A stretch of DNA of 64,000 nt from Candidatus Saccharimonadota bacterium (GTDB lineage: Bacteria > Patescibacteriota > Saccharimonadia > Saccharimonadales > Saccharimonadaceae), in NCBI GenBank assembly GCA_028286365.1, contig JAQBRR010000001.1, positions 186,001-250,000 of the forward strand, written 5' to 3'. Positions within the stretch are counted from its first letter, which is position 1, and each line of letters opens with the position of its first letter. This document shows, piece by piece, positions 45,626 through 53,047 of the stretch. The position numbers and the translations under genes were made by a program. A model generated the notes under the pieces. The model had not been told where the DNA came from and searched no databases. It saw only the letters and a list, made by a program, of their open reading frames with translations.

Positions 45626-45892
45626 TTACATATTAACGAAGAGCATAACTTCATTATCACGAACGGTGATAATGCCGTTGTGGATCGTGAATACAACCTG
45701 GTCTGTATTAGTGCCAATTACGACTTCACCAGGATCGAGCATCGAGAAAAAGTCCGCATGTCCAGGTAGGATATCAAACTTACCGATTTTATTCACTGCG
45801 GTAACGGATTCGGCTGGACCTTCGTAGTACAAATGAAACGGCGCGCGTGCAATGACGGTCATCTGATTTGATACAGATTCCTTATCCGCCAT
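45626..45892 (-). CDS. F1-like ATPase epsilon subunit, N-terminal domain only
   Basis: This is the small central-stalk subunit that clamps gamma. The beta-sandwich has VIARAPFHLYYEGPAESV and the family motif GKFDILPGHADFFSMLDPGEV. At 88 aa it lacks the C-terminal helical hairpin that inhibits ATP hydrolysis in bacterial F-ATPases (usual length about 130-140 aa). A free-running ATPase would fit this. It is the last gene of the operon, and its ATG overlaps the beta stop by one base (TAATG). Confidence 0.85.
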   Translation of the reverse strand: MADKESVSNQMTVIARAPFHLYYEGPAESVTAVNKIGKFDILPGHADFFSMLDPGEVVIGTNTDQVVFTIHNGIITVRDNEVMLFVNM

Positions 45893-47286
45893 TACTTACT
45901 CGCGGTCGATGTTTCGGCCGGCTCTTTTTCTTCCTTAGGCTCAGCTGTTTTCTCGGCAGGTTTACCCTCAAGGATTTCTTCGATACCTTTGAGGGTCTGT
46001 TCAAGTGTAAAGTACTGACCTGGCTTACCAGATAAGTGCTCGGCAACCGTGAAGTCCTGTGAGAAGAACTGCACTAACTTCTGTGCATTCTGATAATCAG
46101 CGCGATCGGCAGGGGAGAGTTCATTTTCACCAACGATTGCAATAATATTCTTTAACGAATCGTACTTTTGCATAATTGCCTGGACACGTCCGGCTAGTTT
46201 GTAATGACGATCACCGACAATTTGAGGGGTGAGTAGGGACGAAGTAGTTTTAAGTAGGTCAACTGCAGGGCGGATGCCACTTTCGGCCACACTACGTGAT
46301 AGCACTAGGACTGAATCCATCTGTTGTGAAATTGCCTGCACAGCAGGGTCTGAAAGGTCATCTGCAGGAATATAGACAGCCTGGACGGAGGTAATTGTTC
46401 CCTTATCAGTTGAACTTAGACGATCCTCAAGACGACGGAGCTCAGCAAAAATCTTTGGCGAGTAACCGCCTTCGGATGGAATCAGACCGAGGTTAGTTGA
46501 TAACTCCGTCAGGGCCTGGATATGTCGATAGATGTTGTCCACGAAAAACAGAATGTCGCGACCCTCAACGTCGCGGAAATACTCTGCAGCCGTTGCAGCG
46601 GCTGGGCCAACCATTGACCTAATCGCAGGTGTCGAGTCCATTTGCCCAAAGAACATGACGGTATTCTTGAGTACGCCCGTTTCCTTGAGCGTCTCGTATA
46701 GCTCGTTACCTTCACGAATACGCTCACCAACACCACAATAGATAGAGAGGCTTTTGGCATTACGCGTGACGTTATTAATCATTTCCATAGTTAGGACGGT
46801 CTTACCAACACCAGCACCACCGACAATACCAATCTTGCGACCTTTCACAAATGGCGTCAGGAAGTCGATGACCTTTAGGCCGGTCTCGAGTAGTTCGAGT
46901 TTCTGGCTACCACGATAACTCTTAGTTCCAGATGGTTCGCTAATAGGTAGACGTTTCTCATTAATAACTGGTCCTTCATCAAGGGGTTCACCTAGGGCAC
47001 TAAAAACGCGGCCCATTGTGGCAGGTCCGACAGGAACGGAAACTTTATTGTGCGTCCTGGATACTATTTGGCCACAACGAAGTACTTGTGCATTCGTCAG
47101 GTTAATACACACAACTCTATCAGCGCGAAAGAAACTAACTTCGAGGAAGACTTCAGGATAACCTTCGACGCTCAGTAGTTCTTTTTCTTCTGGACGTTCA
47201 CCAGTAACTTCAACCTCGACCATCAGACCGCGAAGTGACTGAATAACACCGACTTTTTCGTCCATAATTTTAGGTTTAGTCGCCAT
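45892..47286 (-). CDS. F1-like ATPase catalytic beta subunit
   Basis: The catalytic residues of F1 beta are all visible: the P-loop GGAGVGKTVLTMEMI, the general-base Glu and Arg in GVGERIREGNELYETL, the Walker B LFFVDNIYRHIQA, and SVQAVYIPADDLSDPA. The catch loop DELSEED reads ENELSPAD. So ATP hydrolysis is expected. The sequence is clearly divergent from the housekeeping enzyme (for example GYSPKIFAELRRLEDR for GYQPTLATEMGALQER) and carries a charged C-terminal tail. It is the fifth F1-type gene in the order b-delta-alpha-gamma-beta-epsilon. Confidence 0.93.
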   Translation of the reverse strand: MATKPKIMDEKVGVIQSLRGLMVEVEVTGERPEEKELLSVEGYPEVFLEVSFFRADRVVCINLTNAQVLRCGQIVSRTHNKVSVPVGPATMGRVFSALGEPLDEGPVINEKRLPISEPSGTKSYRGSQKLELLETGLKVIDFLTPFVKGRKIGIVGGAGVGKTVLTMEMINNVTRNAKSLSIYCGVGERIREGNELYETLKETGVLKNTVMFFGQMDSTPAIRSMVGPAAATAAEYFRDVEGRDILFFVDNIYRHIQALTELSTNLGLIPSEGGYSPKIFAELRRLEDRLSSTDKGTITSVQAVYIPADDLSDPAVQAISQQMDSVLVLSRSVAESGIRPAVDLLKTTSSLLTPQIVGDRHYKLAGRVQAIMQKYDSLKNIIAIVGENELSPADRADYQNAQKLVQFFSQDFTVAEHLSGKPGQYFTLEQTLKGIEEILEGKPAEKTAEPKEEKEPAETSTASK

Positions 47287-48152
47287 TAATGTATTCCCTT
47301 GGCATGTGCCTTTTTCTTTTTAATGCTGATCATCACTTCACGCAGCCGACGGTCACTTTCGCTTCGTTTGGCACGGTGAAACTCTAATTGGTAGTCAGTC
47401 AGTAGTTCAGTCGCGCGCTTTTTGGCAACGGCCATCGAGTTAAATCGACTGGCAGCCTGGGCGAGGTTTGACTCGAGGATTGCCTGACTAAGTGCGATGG
47501 TCATCATCGTCATTTCCATTCTATCGGCAATTTCATCAAGAGATGGCTCAAAGATCGTATCTTCGGCTGTCATAATTTCTTCACTGCTATCGTCAGTTTC
47601 ACCGAGCGTTTTCATGCGCGAAATCAGGTCAATACTTTTAATCTCCTGAACGCCAAGTGAGATATATTCCTCGTAGTAGACGATGATTTGTGAGTAGGGC
47701 ATAACGGCTTCAATAACAGGATCCACGTTAATATATTTGTCAGTTTCGGGTACTTGGAAAAAACGCTCAAAATGAATACCGCGCTGTGTCAGCTGATTGG
47801 CACCGTGGCTACCTAAAACGATAATGTCGGTTGTCTTGGGGTCATAGTTTTGCATCATTGTTTCAATGAGGCGAAGGTCGATGTCACCACTTAGTCCTGC
47901 TTCGGCAGAGATAATGACATAGACTTTCCTCGCTTTTTCGTCACCAAGAGCACGTGCCGTAATTCGGCTAGCTGGATCAATACGTATTGAGCGGTAGCGG
48001 TCCCACAGTAACTGGAAGAATTCACCGGAAAGATCTACCTTATTCTTGACCTTTGCAACCTGGGTACTTGCAATGCTTTCAAATACTCCAGTTAGGTCCT
48101 GAATGGTGCTAATCTGGACGGACTCTTTTTCAATAGCACTAGCGCGACTCAT
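47286..48152 (-). CDS. F1-like ATPase gamma subunit (divergent)
   Basis: This is the rotor shaft protein. The middle domain VYVIISAEAGLSGDIDLRLIETM matches the typical gamma Rossmann-like part. The C-terminal helix reads AASRFNSMAVAKKRATELL, equivalent to the SEhaARMtAM stretch of gamma. The extreme N-terminal helix has IQDLTGVFESIASTQ. The last 30 residues are lysine-rich (ISIKKKKAHAKGIH) rather than the usual EIVGGAxA end, so contact with the rotor ring may be different. At 288 aa it has normal length. Start and stop overlap the neighbours by one base. Confidence 0.87.
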   Translation of the reverse strand: MSRASAIEKESVQISTIQDLTGVFESIASTQVAKVKNKVDLSGEFFQLLWDRYRSIRIDPASRITARALGDEKARKVYVIISAEAGLSGDIDLRLIETMMQNYDPKTTDIIVLGSHGANQLTQRGIHFERFFQVPETDKYINVDPVIEAVMPYSQIIVYYEEYISLGVQEIKSIDLISRMKTLGETDDSSEEIMTAEDTIFEPSLDEIADRMEMTMMTIALSQAILESNLAQAASRFNSMAVAKKRATELLTDYQLEFHRAKRSESDRRLREVMISIKKKKAHAKGIH

Positions 48153-49624
48153 TATTTTTTTTCCTCTTCAGGTCCGGCAGTAACAGGTATAACGACTTTC
48201 TCAACCTTTGGCTTGATGGTGTGAGCCTTCAATAGGGCAGCCTCAACGGCATCGAAGTCTTTTTCATCCTTTATCTTTGAAGCTTCTTTAAGTGCCGCGG
48301 CTTTAAGGGCAGGTACATCGATATCGACGGTCCCGCCACCGAGTAGGATTGTCTCCAGCATCAATTGCTGCTCATTAAGGGTACAGAGTGTCTCTGGAGG
48401 TTGTTGCAACGCTGCATAAATCTGTTTACCAAGCGTTAGGTCAATTTGGGCATCCTTCGAAAGGTTTGAGCCGAAGTGGGAGAACTCTTCAGCCTGTTTA
48501 TACTTAGAAAGCAATTTAAAGAGTGTTCCAGACAGACGCTTTTGGCGAACCGTTTGGGCTTGTCCACCGACACGAGAGACGGACAGACCAGCATTAACGG
48601 CCGGGCGAATACCTTGTCGAAAAACGTTAAGATCCAGGATAATCTGGCCATCGGTAATAGACATAATACTTGTTGATAGGTATGCGGTAATGTCATCATT
48701 TGGAGTCAGCACAACAGGTAGGGAAGTCAGCGTTTTGCCATTTTTGAGTAGTTTACCGGCACGCTCAAGCAGGCTTGAGTGCGCATAGAACATATCGCCT
48801 GGATATGAATCACGGCCTGGATCAACCTCCTGTAGTAAGGATAGTTGTCGGTAGGCTTCAGCGTGACTTGTCAGATCATCATAGATAATTACCACGTCTT
48901 CACCGCCGTACCATAATTCCTCTGCCATGGCACATGCGGCATAGGGCGCCATGTATGACTGAGTGAGTGAGTCGAAGATATCAGCCAGTACGACGATGGT
49001 GTGATCCATAGCTCCAGATTCGCGTAGGCCCGCTAGCAGCTGTTCGATATCGACTTTACGTTTACCGATCAGGACATAGACGACAATTCGTTTTGTACCT
49101 TTTTGACTGGCGCTCAGTTGTGACAAGAAGGTACTTTTACCAGACTTACTATCACCGAGTATGGCAATACGCTGACCAAGTACAACAGGGAAGAACATAT
49201 CAACTGCCGTGACACCACTTGCGAGCTGCTCATTTAACATGGAACGAGCCATAATACCGGGTGCAGCGTTGAAAATACCGGATGTCTTGGTTGTACGAAG
49301 TGCACCTTTACCATCTATTGGCTTGCCCATTGGACTAATCACGCGTCCAATCAGGTTTTTGCCGACAGGCACACTCAAGACGTCATTTTCTACCACAGCA
49401 AGTGTTCCCGGTGCCATTTTCTCTGAATCGACGTTGAACAAGATAACCTTGTCGCCGTAGGCTTCACGGACGAGTCCGCGTTGACCATCTTCGAATAGTA
49501 CCTGTGCGCCGAGTCGAACGCCCTCGAGGCCTTTGACTTCAATAATAAAGCTGTTAACTGCCACAACTTCGCCGGTTAGTCCATCGGCTTCGACCAGTTT
49601 TTGAAAGGTTGCGTTATTAAACAC
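48152..49624 (-). CDS. F1-like ATPase alpha subunit
   Basis: The non-catalytic nucleotide-binding subunit has the P-loop GDSKSGKSTFLSQL (usual GDRQTGKT), the Walker B VVIIYDDLTSHAEAYRQLSLL, the conserved GRDSYPGDMFYAHSSLLERA, and the arginine finger in SVSRVGGQAQT. So it can complete the beta active site. Its C-terminus is extended by about 30 charged residues. The 3' end overlaps gamma by one base and the 5' end overlaps delta by eight bases. Confidence 0.93.
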   Translation of the reverse strand: MFNNATFQKLVEADGLTGEVVAVNSFIIEVKGLEGVRLGAQVLFEDGQRGLVREAYGDKVILFNVDSEKMAPGTLAVVENDVLSVPVGKNLIGRVISPMGKPIDGKGALRTTKTSGIFNAAPGIMARSMLNEQLASGVTAVDMFFPVVLGQRIAILGDSKSGKSTFLSQLSASQKGTKRIVVYVLIGKRKVDIEQLLAGLRESGAMDHTIVVLADIFDSLTQSYMAPYAACAMAEELWYGGEDVVIIYDDLTSHAEAYRQLSLLQEVDPGRDSYPGDMFYAHSSLLERAGKLLKNGKTLTSLPVVLTPNDDITAYLSTSIMSITDGQIILDLNVFRQGIRPAVNAGLSVSRVGGQAQTVRQKRLSGTLFKLLSKYKQAEEFSHFGSNLSKDAQIDLTLGKQIYAALQQPPETLCTLNEQQLMLETILLGGGTVDIDVPALKAAALKEASKIKDEKDFDAVEAALLKAHTIKPKVEKVVIPVTAGPEEEKK

Positions 49625-50108
49625 GGCGTAGTACCTCTGCGAAATTTTCGCGTGCAGCTAAGATCTGCCTGCGAAATGACCAGTCGAATATGCGACTACC
49701 GTGGTGGACTACCATTCCACCTAGGAGTGTCGCATTGAAACCAAATGTCACCATTACATTAGGCGCGACATTTGCTCGACACCAATTAATAAGTGTTTGT
49801 TTGATGTCATTGGTCACGGGCGCTGCCAGGGTAATAGACAAGGTCGGCGCAGTATTTTTGTACAGATTAAGCGTGTCGAGTAGCTCATCGAGGCTACGTG
49901 TTGTGAGCGGCTGTAGCTTTTCCCAGTTCTGCAAAAGCTTCGTTGCGCTAGGAGACAATGCAATTGGCTTGACTGTTCGTTTTTTACTGACACGCTCTAG
50001 GATTGCGTTATGCGAGAACCACTTCACATACTCACGAACTTCTAATATCAAGACAGTTAGGTCCTGAATCGAAGCGACCTCGTCCGGTAGGCTCAGTCTA
50101 TTCTTCAT
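49617..50108 (-). CDS. F1-like ATPase delta (OSCP-like) stator subunit
   Basis: The protein is the top clamp of the peripheral stalk. The C-terminal signature LLGGMVVHHGSRIFDWSFRRQIL equals the GGxxxxxGxxxxDxSxxxxL motif of delta. The N-terminal helices (SIQDLTVLILEVREYVKW) are compatible with the six-helix bundle. 163 aa is slightly short compared with typical delta (about 175-180 aa). It overlaps the alpha gene by eight bases and the b-like gene by eleven. Confidence 0.83.
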   Translation of the reverse strand: MKNRLSLPDEVASIQDLTVLILEVREYVKWFSHNAILERVSKKRTVKPIALSPSATKLLQNWEKLQPLTTRSLDELLDTLNLYKNTAPTLSITLAAPVTNDIKQTLINWCRANVAPNVMVTFGFNATLLGGMVVHHGSRIFDWSFRRQILAARENFAEVLRRV

Positions 50109-50709
50109 CTGAAATACCCTTAATGAGTTCGGCTTTATGCTCTTCGAGGTTTGCGAGCATATAAGGTATCTGTGCGCCGAGGTCGACGTTATGTTGCAAG
50201 GTTTCCGTCAGGAACGAGGTCACAGCATCGGCGAGCTTTGTATCGATTTGAGTAATTAAACGCTGTTTTTCAGCGGTGACGTTTTCATCTAGCTTGCTCT
50301 TTATGTCCGTTTGGTGATCTTTGATATCAGTCTGAGCAGTCGTAATGACAGTCTCGGCTTGGGTGCGAAGAGCCTCGAGCATCGTGTGATAGCGTTCAGT
50401 TTCACTCTTTACAACGTCATCACCCAGTCTTGCTAACTCTTTATTAAGGCCTTCGGTTGTTCCTTCTAGATCCTTCTGTAGCTCGCTCGTTGATTTCTCT
50501 AAAACGGTCCTAAAGTCAGCCTCGGCCTTAGCGAGCATCTGCTCTTTTACCTCTGGTGGCAGGTGCGTTGGTTGAACGACTGGCTTAGCCGGCTTTTCGG
50601 GGCGGGGACGAAAGTGCGCCCAGGCGTGACGAACGGCAGTAGCTGAGAGAATGCCAATAATAAAGACATTCACAAGCAAAAATATTTGTAAAAATATAAC
50701 CCCACCCAT
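50098..50709 (-). CDS. F1-like ATPase b-type stator subunit
   Basis: One N-terminal membrane helix (VIFLQIFLLVNVFIIGILSATAV) is followed by a proline-rich hinge (RPRPEKPAKPVVQP) and about 130 residues of amphipathic coiled coil (FRTVLEKSTSELQKDLEGTT). This is the b-subunit build, 203 aa instead of about 160. The hinge is not usual. Its position before delta fits the canonical gene order. Sequence identity to b subunits is weak, as always for this family, so position and topology carry the call. Confidence 0.75.
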   Translation of the reverse strand: MGGVIFLQIFLLVNVFIIGILSATAVRHAWAHFRPRPEKPAKPVVQPTHLPPEVKEQMLAKAEADFRTVLEKSTSELQKDLEGTTEGLNKELARLGDDVVKSETERYHTMLEALRTQAETVITTAQTDIKDHQTDIKSKLDENVTAEKQRLITQIDTKLADAVTSFLTETLQHNVDLGAQIPYMLANLEEHKAELIKGISDEE

Positions 50710-50713
50710 ACCG

Positions 50714-51556
50714 TTAAAACCTCGTCAAAATAACATAAATTGCGATGACTGCAACCGCTAGGATCCCTAGTACGAGAGCAGACAACTGTATAACATCACG
50801 ATACACGGCTGACTGTGCCATAGGGTTGCGTCCTACAGAGATAATACTACTACGAATCATAGAGTAAATGATACTAACAACGATAATAATTGTAATAATA
50901 AAGATCACACCACTAATAATGATAGGGAGTGAGTTGACTGTTTTTCCAGCGAGAGCATTCGCAAGGTTTTGAATAGCTGCCGGGATCAGCGTTTTGTCTG
51001 GCTGTGCATAGAAGTAAGTGACATTGACAACGATTGGTACTTCGCCTAAAGTCACTTTTTGTTTTTTGCCCTCGTTATCAGTATAAGTTTGAGTACTATT
51101 ACTATTGGCTGGGCCATCTTGAGCGATACCGACAACCTTGGCATTATTGGTCGCTTTCATGCCGACGCCCTTTATCGGCGAGGCGGTGATTTGATCACCT
51201 TTAACGATTGCACCATTCATGTCTGACACGAGTACTGAGGCAACACCGTTCGTGGCAACTTGTACTTGGTTAGCTGAACCATTCGATACAGTCAGTAAGG
51301 AGCTATCACTGTTAATAATGACTCCTAGGAGACTATTAACATTACTCGAAGATGTGCCAACAACCTGGTCAGATGTACCGTCCTTGAGGCTGACGAGGGA
51401 CCCAACAGATAACGTATCGCTGGTTGAGTAACCCTGAGAGATTGTTGTCTGTGCACTTGTCGCGACTGGTAGAAGTATCGCCAGACTAACAACACCAACG
51501 ACTAGTATTGCACTGTGTCGTGTCCGTGCTCCTACTAGCTTGACTATATTTAGCAT
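50714..51556 (-). CDS. Exported protein with C-terminal c-subunit-like hairpin; replaces a/c in an F1-like operon
   Basis: A signal peptide (SAILVVGVVSLAILLPVATSA) leads to an external domain of about 160 residues (VSDMNGAIVKGDQITASPIK and GVGMKATNNAKVVGIAQDG). Two helices follow at about 210-235 and 252-277, joined by a cytosolic loop RSSIISVGRNPMAQSAVYRD. GRNP is the signature-like loop of subunit c (usually RQPE/RNPE) and topology (both ends outside) agrees. However, helix 2 (VIQLSALVLGILAVAVIAIYVI) has no Asp or Glu, and helix 1 lacks the Gly-rich packing motif. So it cannot carry protons by the known mechanism. It opens the operon, in the place of atpB/atpE. Start ATG at 51556 with AGGAG upstream. 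Confidence 0.78.
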   Translation of the reverse strand: MLNIVKLVGARTRHSAILVVGVVSLAILLPVATSAQTTISQGYSTSDTLSVGSLVSLKDGTSDQVVGTSSSNVNSLLGVIINSDSSLLTVSNGSANQVQVATNGVASVLVSDMNGAIVKGDQITASPIKGVGMKATNNAKVVGIAQDGPANSNSTQTYTDNEGKKQKVTLGEVPIVVNVTYFYAQPDKTLIPAAIQNLANALAGKTVNSLPIIISGVIFIITIIIVVSIIYSMIRSSIISVGRNPMAQSAVYRDVIQLSALVLGILAVAVIAIYVILTRF

Positions 51557-51586
51557 GATTCTCCTATGATGATCACTAATGGTATT

Positions 51587-51592
51587 AGTATA
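51587..51592 (-). promoter_or_regulatory. -10 element of the F1-like operon
   Basis: TATACT on the minus strand lies 30 bases before the ATG at 51556, with an AGGAG ribosome binding site (51561-51565) in between. No clear -35 was seen. The divergent prepilin-like ORF starts 73 bases away. Confidence 0.5.
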
Positions 51593-51664
51593 ACAAAAAA
51601 GTGCGAAGGCATAAGCACCTTACGTATTGTGCTAAAATGTAAGTACAAAGGACGGGACGAGTAG

Positions 51665-51772
51665 GTGAAAAAATTACCTGGAACCGAGGAAGGCTTCACA
51701 CTTCTAGAACTCATCATTGTCATGATAGCGGTCGTTATTTTAGTGGCCGTTGTATTCTACTTCTACGGATAA
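51665..51772 (+). CDS. 35-residue prepilin-like peptide
   Basis: The ORF is too short for the track. GTG start, then a class III signal layout: basic start KKLPGTEEG, cleavage G|F, then FTLLELIIVMIAVVILVAVV with the conserved Glu at +5. TAA stops it after FYFYG. So it is a type IV pilin N-terminal helix without any globular head. It may assemble as a thin filament, act as a small pseudopilin, or be a remnant of a larger gene. Spacing to AGGA is long. The gene is divergent from the F1-like operon and precedes the tail-like cassette. Confidence 0.55.
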   Translation: MKKLPGTEEGFTLLELIIVMIAVVILVAVVFYFYG

Positions 51773-51814
51773 GCATCTGTACAAAACCTATAGTACTAAG
51801 CAATTACTAAGCTG

Positions 51815-51843
51815 TTGCGTTATTGCATAATTTAGCTTATGAT
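51815..51843 (+). promoter_or_regulatory. Promoter of the tail-like cassette
   Basis: TTGCGT (51815-51820) and TATGAT (51838-51843) are 17 bases apart, and start 40-68 bases before the GTG at 51883. GGAGAG lies eight bases upstream of that GTG. Confidence 0.55.
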
Positions 51844-51882
51844 TATGGCAGTTAATGCGAGTAAAGTGGAGAGTGCTGTAGA

Positions 51883-52086
51883 GTGATCAACAGATCTATA
51901 ATCCAAAAACTTGGCGACAAAGAGATGGATCGCAAAGCCTTCTTGAAATACAGTGGCTTGGCTCTTATTGGCGTTATTGGGTTGCAGGGAATTCTATCAC
52001 TTATCTCGAAAATTGATAAACCACCAGTTGCCGTGCAGCCTGAACAAACATCACGCGGCTTCGGCAGCGGAAAGTATGGAGCATAA
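51883..52086 (+). CDS. Small membrane-anchored protein heading the tail-like cassette
   Basis: The 67-aa product has DRKAFLKYSG, one helix (LALIGVIGLQGILSLIS) and a short tail ending RGFGSGKYGA. DRKxFL followed by a helix resembles a Tat-like or structural leader, but no twin arginine is seen. I start at GTG 51883 because of GGAGAG upstream; the ATG at 51925 (MDRKAFLKYSG) is also likely. The next gene starts two bases after the stop, so they are co-expressed. Function unknown. Confidence 0.65.
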   Translation: MINRSIIQKLGDKEMDRKAFLKYSGLALIGVIGLQGILSLISKIDKPPVAVQPEQTSRGFGSGKYGA

Positions 52087-52088
52087 TA

Positions 52089-52586
52089 ATGGCTATTGAA
52101 CAACGGCTTCCCGTAGTAAACAGCGATGATGGTGTATGGGGTGACGACCTCAACGCTTTTTTGAGTAAAGAGCACTACAATGCTGACGCAACTTTAACAC
52201 CTGGAACGTCAACAAACGGTGGTCACAAGACAGTCACAATTCAGGCAGGTACTGGAACAGCTGCACCACTTACATTTACCTCGTCTGCCGGTACATTGTT
52301 ATCGACGGCTGCTCCTGGTGCTGTCGAGTTTAGTACGAACAAATTGTATTACACAACAACAACACCGACACGCATGACCGTTGCAGCTTTCCCTGCAGGT
52401 ACCACTGTTGCCGGAGGTGATTTACATTATGCAGACGGTACTGGCACGCTTGTAACGTTACCAATTGGCGGTACCAATGCAGTATTGACCGTTATAGGTG
52501 GACTTCCGTCGTGGGTGATACCGGCTGGTTCAACATACAATTATGGTCTGACAGGGGCAATTGCCGCAGGAATTGTAAATTATTAA
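52089..52586 (+). CDS. Phage tail-fibre-like protein 1
   Basis: QRLPVVNSDDGVWGDDLNAFL at the start is a type of N-terminal motif seen in phage tail-fibre and virion-associated proteins (LPxVxxDxGxWGxxLNxFL). The rest is Thr/Gly-rich beta (AAPLTFTSSAGTLLSTAAPG), ending in a hydrophobic GAIAAGIVNY. No signal peptide is visible. It belongs to a four-gene cassette with very short gaps. Likely a structural piece of a surface or particle-like appendage. Confidence 0.65.
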   Translation: MAIEQRLPVVNSDDGVWGDDLNAFLSKEHYNADATLTPGTSTNGGHKTVTIQAGTGTAAPLTFTSSAGTLLSTAAPGAVEFSTNKLYYTTTTPTRMTVAAFPAGTTVAGGDLHYADGTGTLVTLPIGGTNAVLTVIGGLPSWVIPAGSTYNYGLTGAIAAGIVNY

Positions 52587-52603
52587 GATGAGAATGTAGA
52601 TAG

Positions 52604-53047
52604 ATGACAGCAAATACTGCACCACGATATACAGTTGTTGGCGATAACGCCAGCAATGCTGCTACCGGTATGGCTCCGACACTTACGACAGCGGCGGCTG
52701 ACTTTACGGGTATATCGACCAATAACCAACTCGTTTTTACGGCCGGCACCAACGGTAGTCGTCTTATTGGTATACACTTTGAGGCGATTGGTACAAACGC
52801 AGCGTCAGTCGCCCGTGTCTATATTAACAACGGGTCTGCAAATACGACAGCAGCTAACAACTCTTTGATTGGCCAGCTCACCTTACCCGCTACAACAACA
52901 TCGGCAGTTGCAGCTGTTGGTTCGGCTGATTTTTACTTTCCAAACGGTGCGCTTGATCTGGATATAAGCTATAGAATTTATGTTGGCCTTGGCACGACTG
53001 TTGCTGCTGGATGGGTACCGACACCAACCCAGGGTGGTGACTTCTAG
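52604..53047 (+). CDS. Phage tail-like structural protein 2
   Basis: This 147-aa all-beta protein has FTAGTNGSRLIGIHFEAIGTN and VARVYINNGSANTTAANN, LPATTTSA, and YRIYVGLGTTVAAGWVPTPTQGGDF at the end. This pattern (NGSRIxxIxxxAxGTN...VxVxLGT..AAGWxxxxxGGDF) is familiar from small tail- or capsid-decorating proteins in prophages. It has no signal peptide. Its stop codon directly abuts the ATG of the next gene. Confidence 0.65.
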   Translation: MTANTAPRYTVVGDNASNAATGMAPTLTTAAADFTGISTNNQLVFTAGTNGSRLIGIHFEAIGTNAASVARVYINNGSANTTAANNSLIGQLTLPATTTSAVAAVGSADFYFPNGALDLDISYRIYVGLGTTVAAGWVPTPTQGGDF

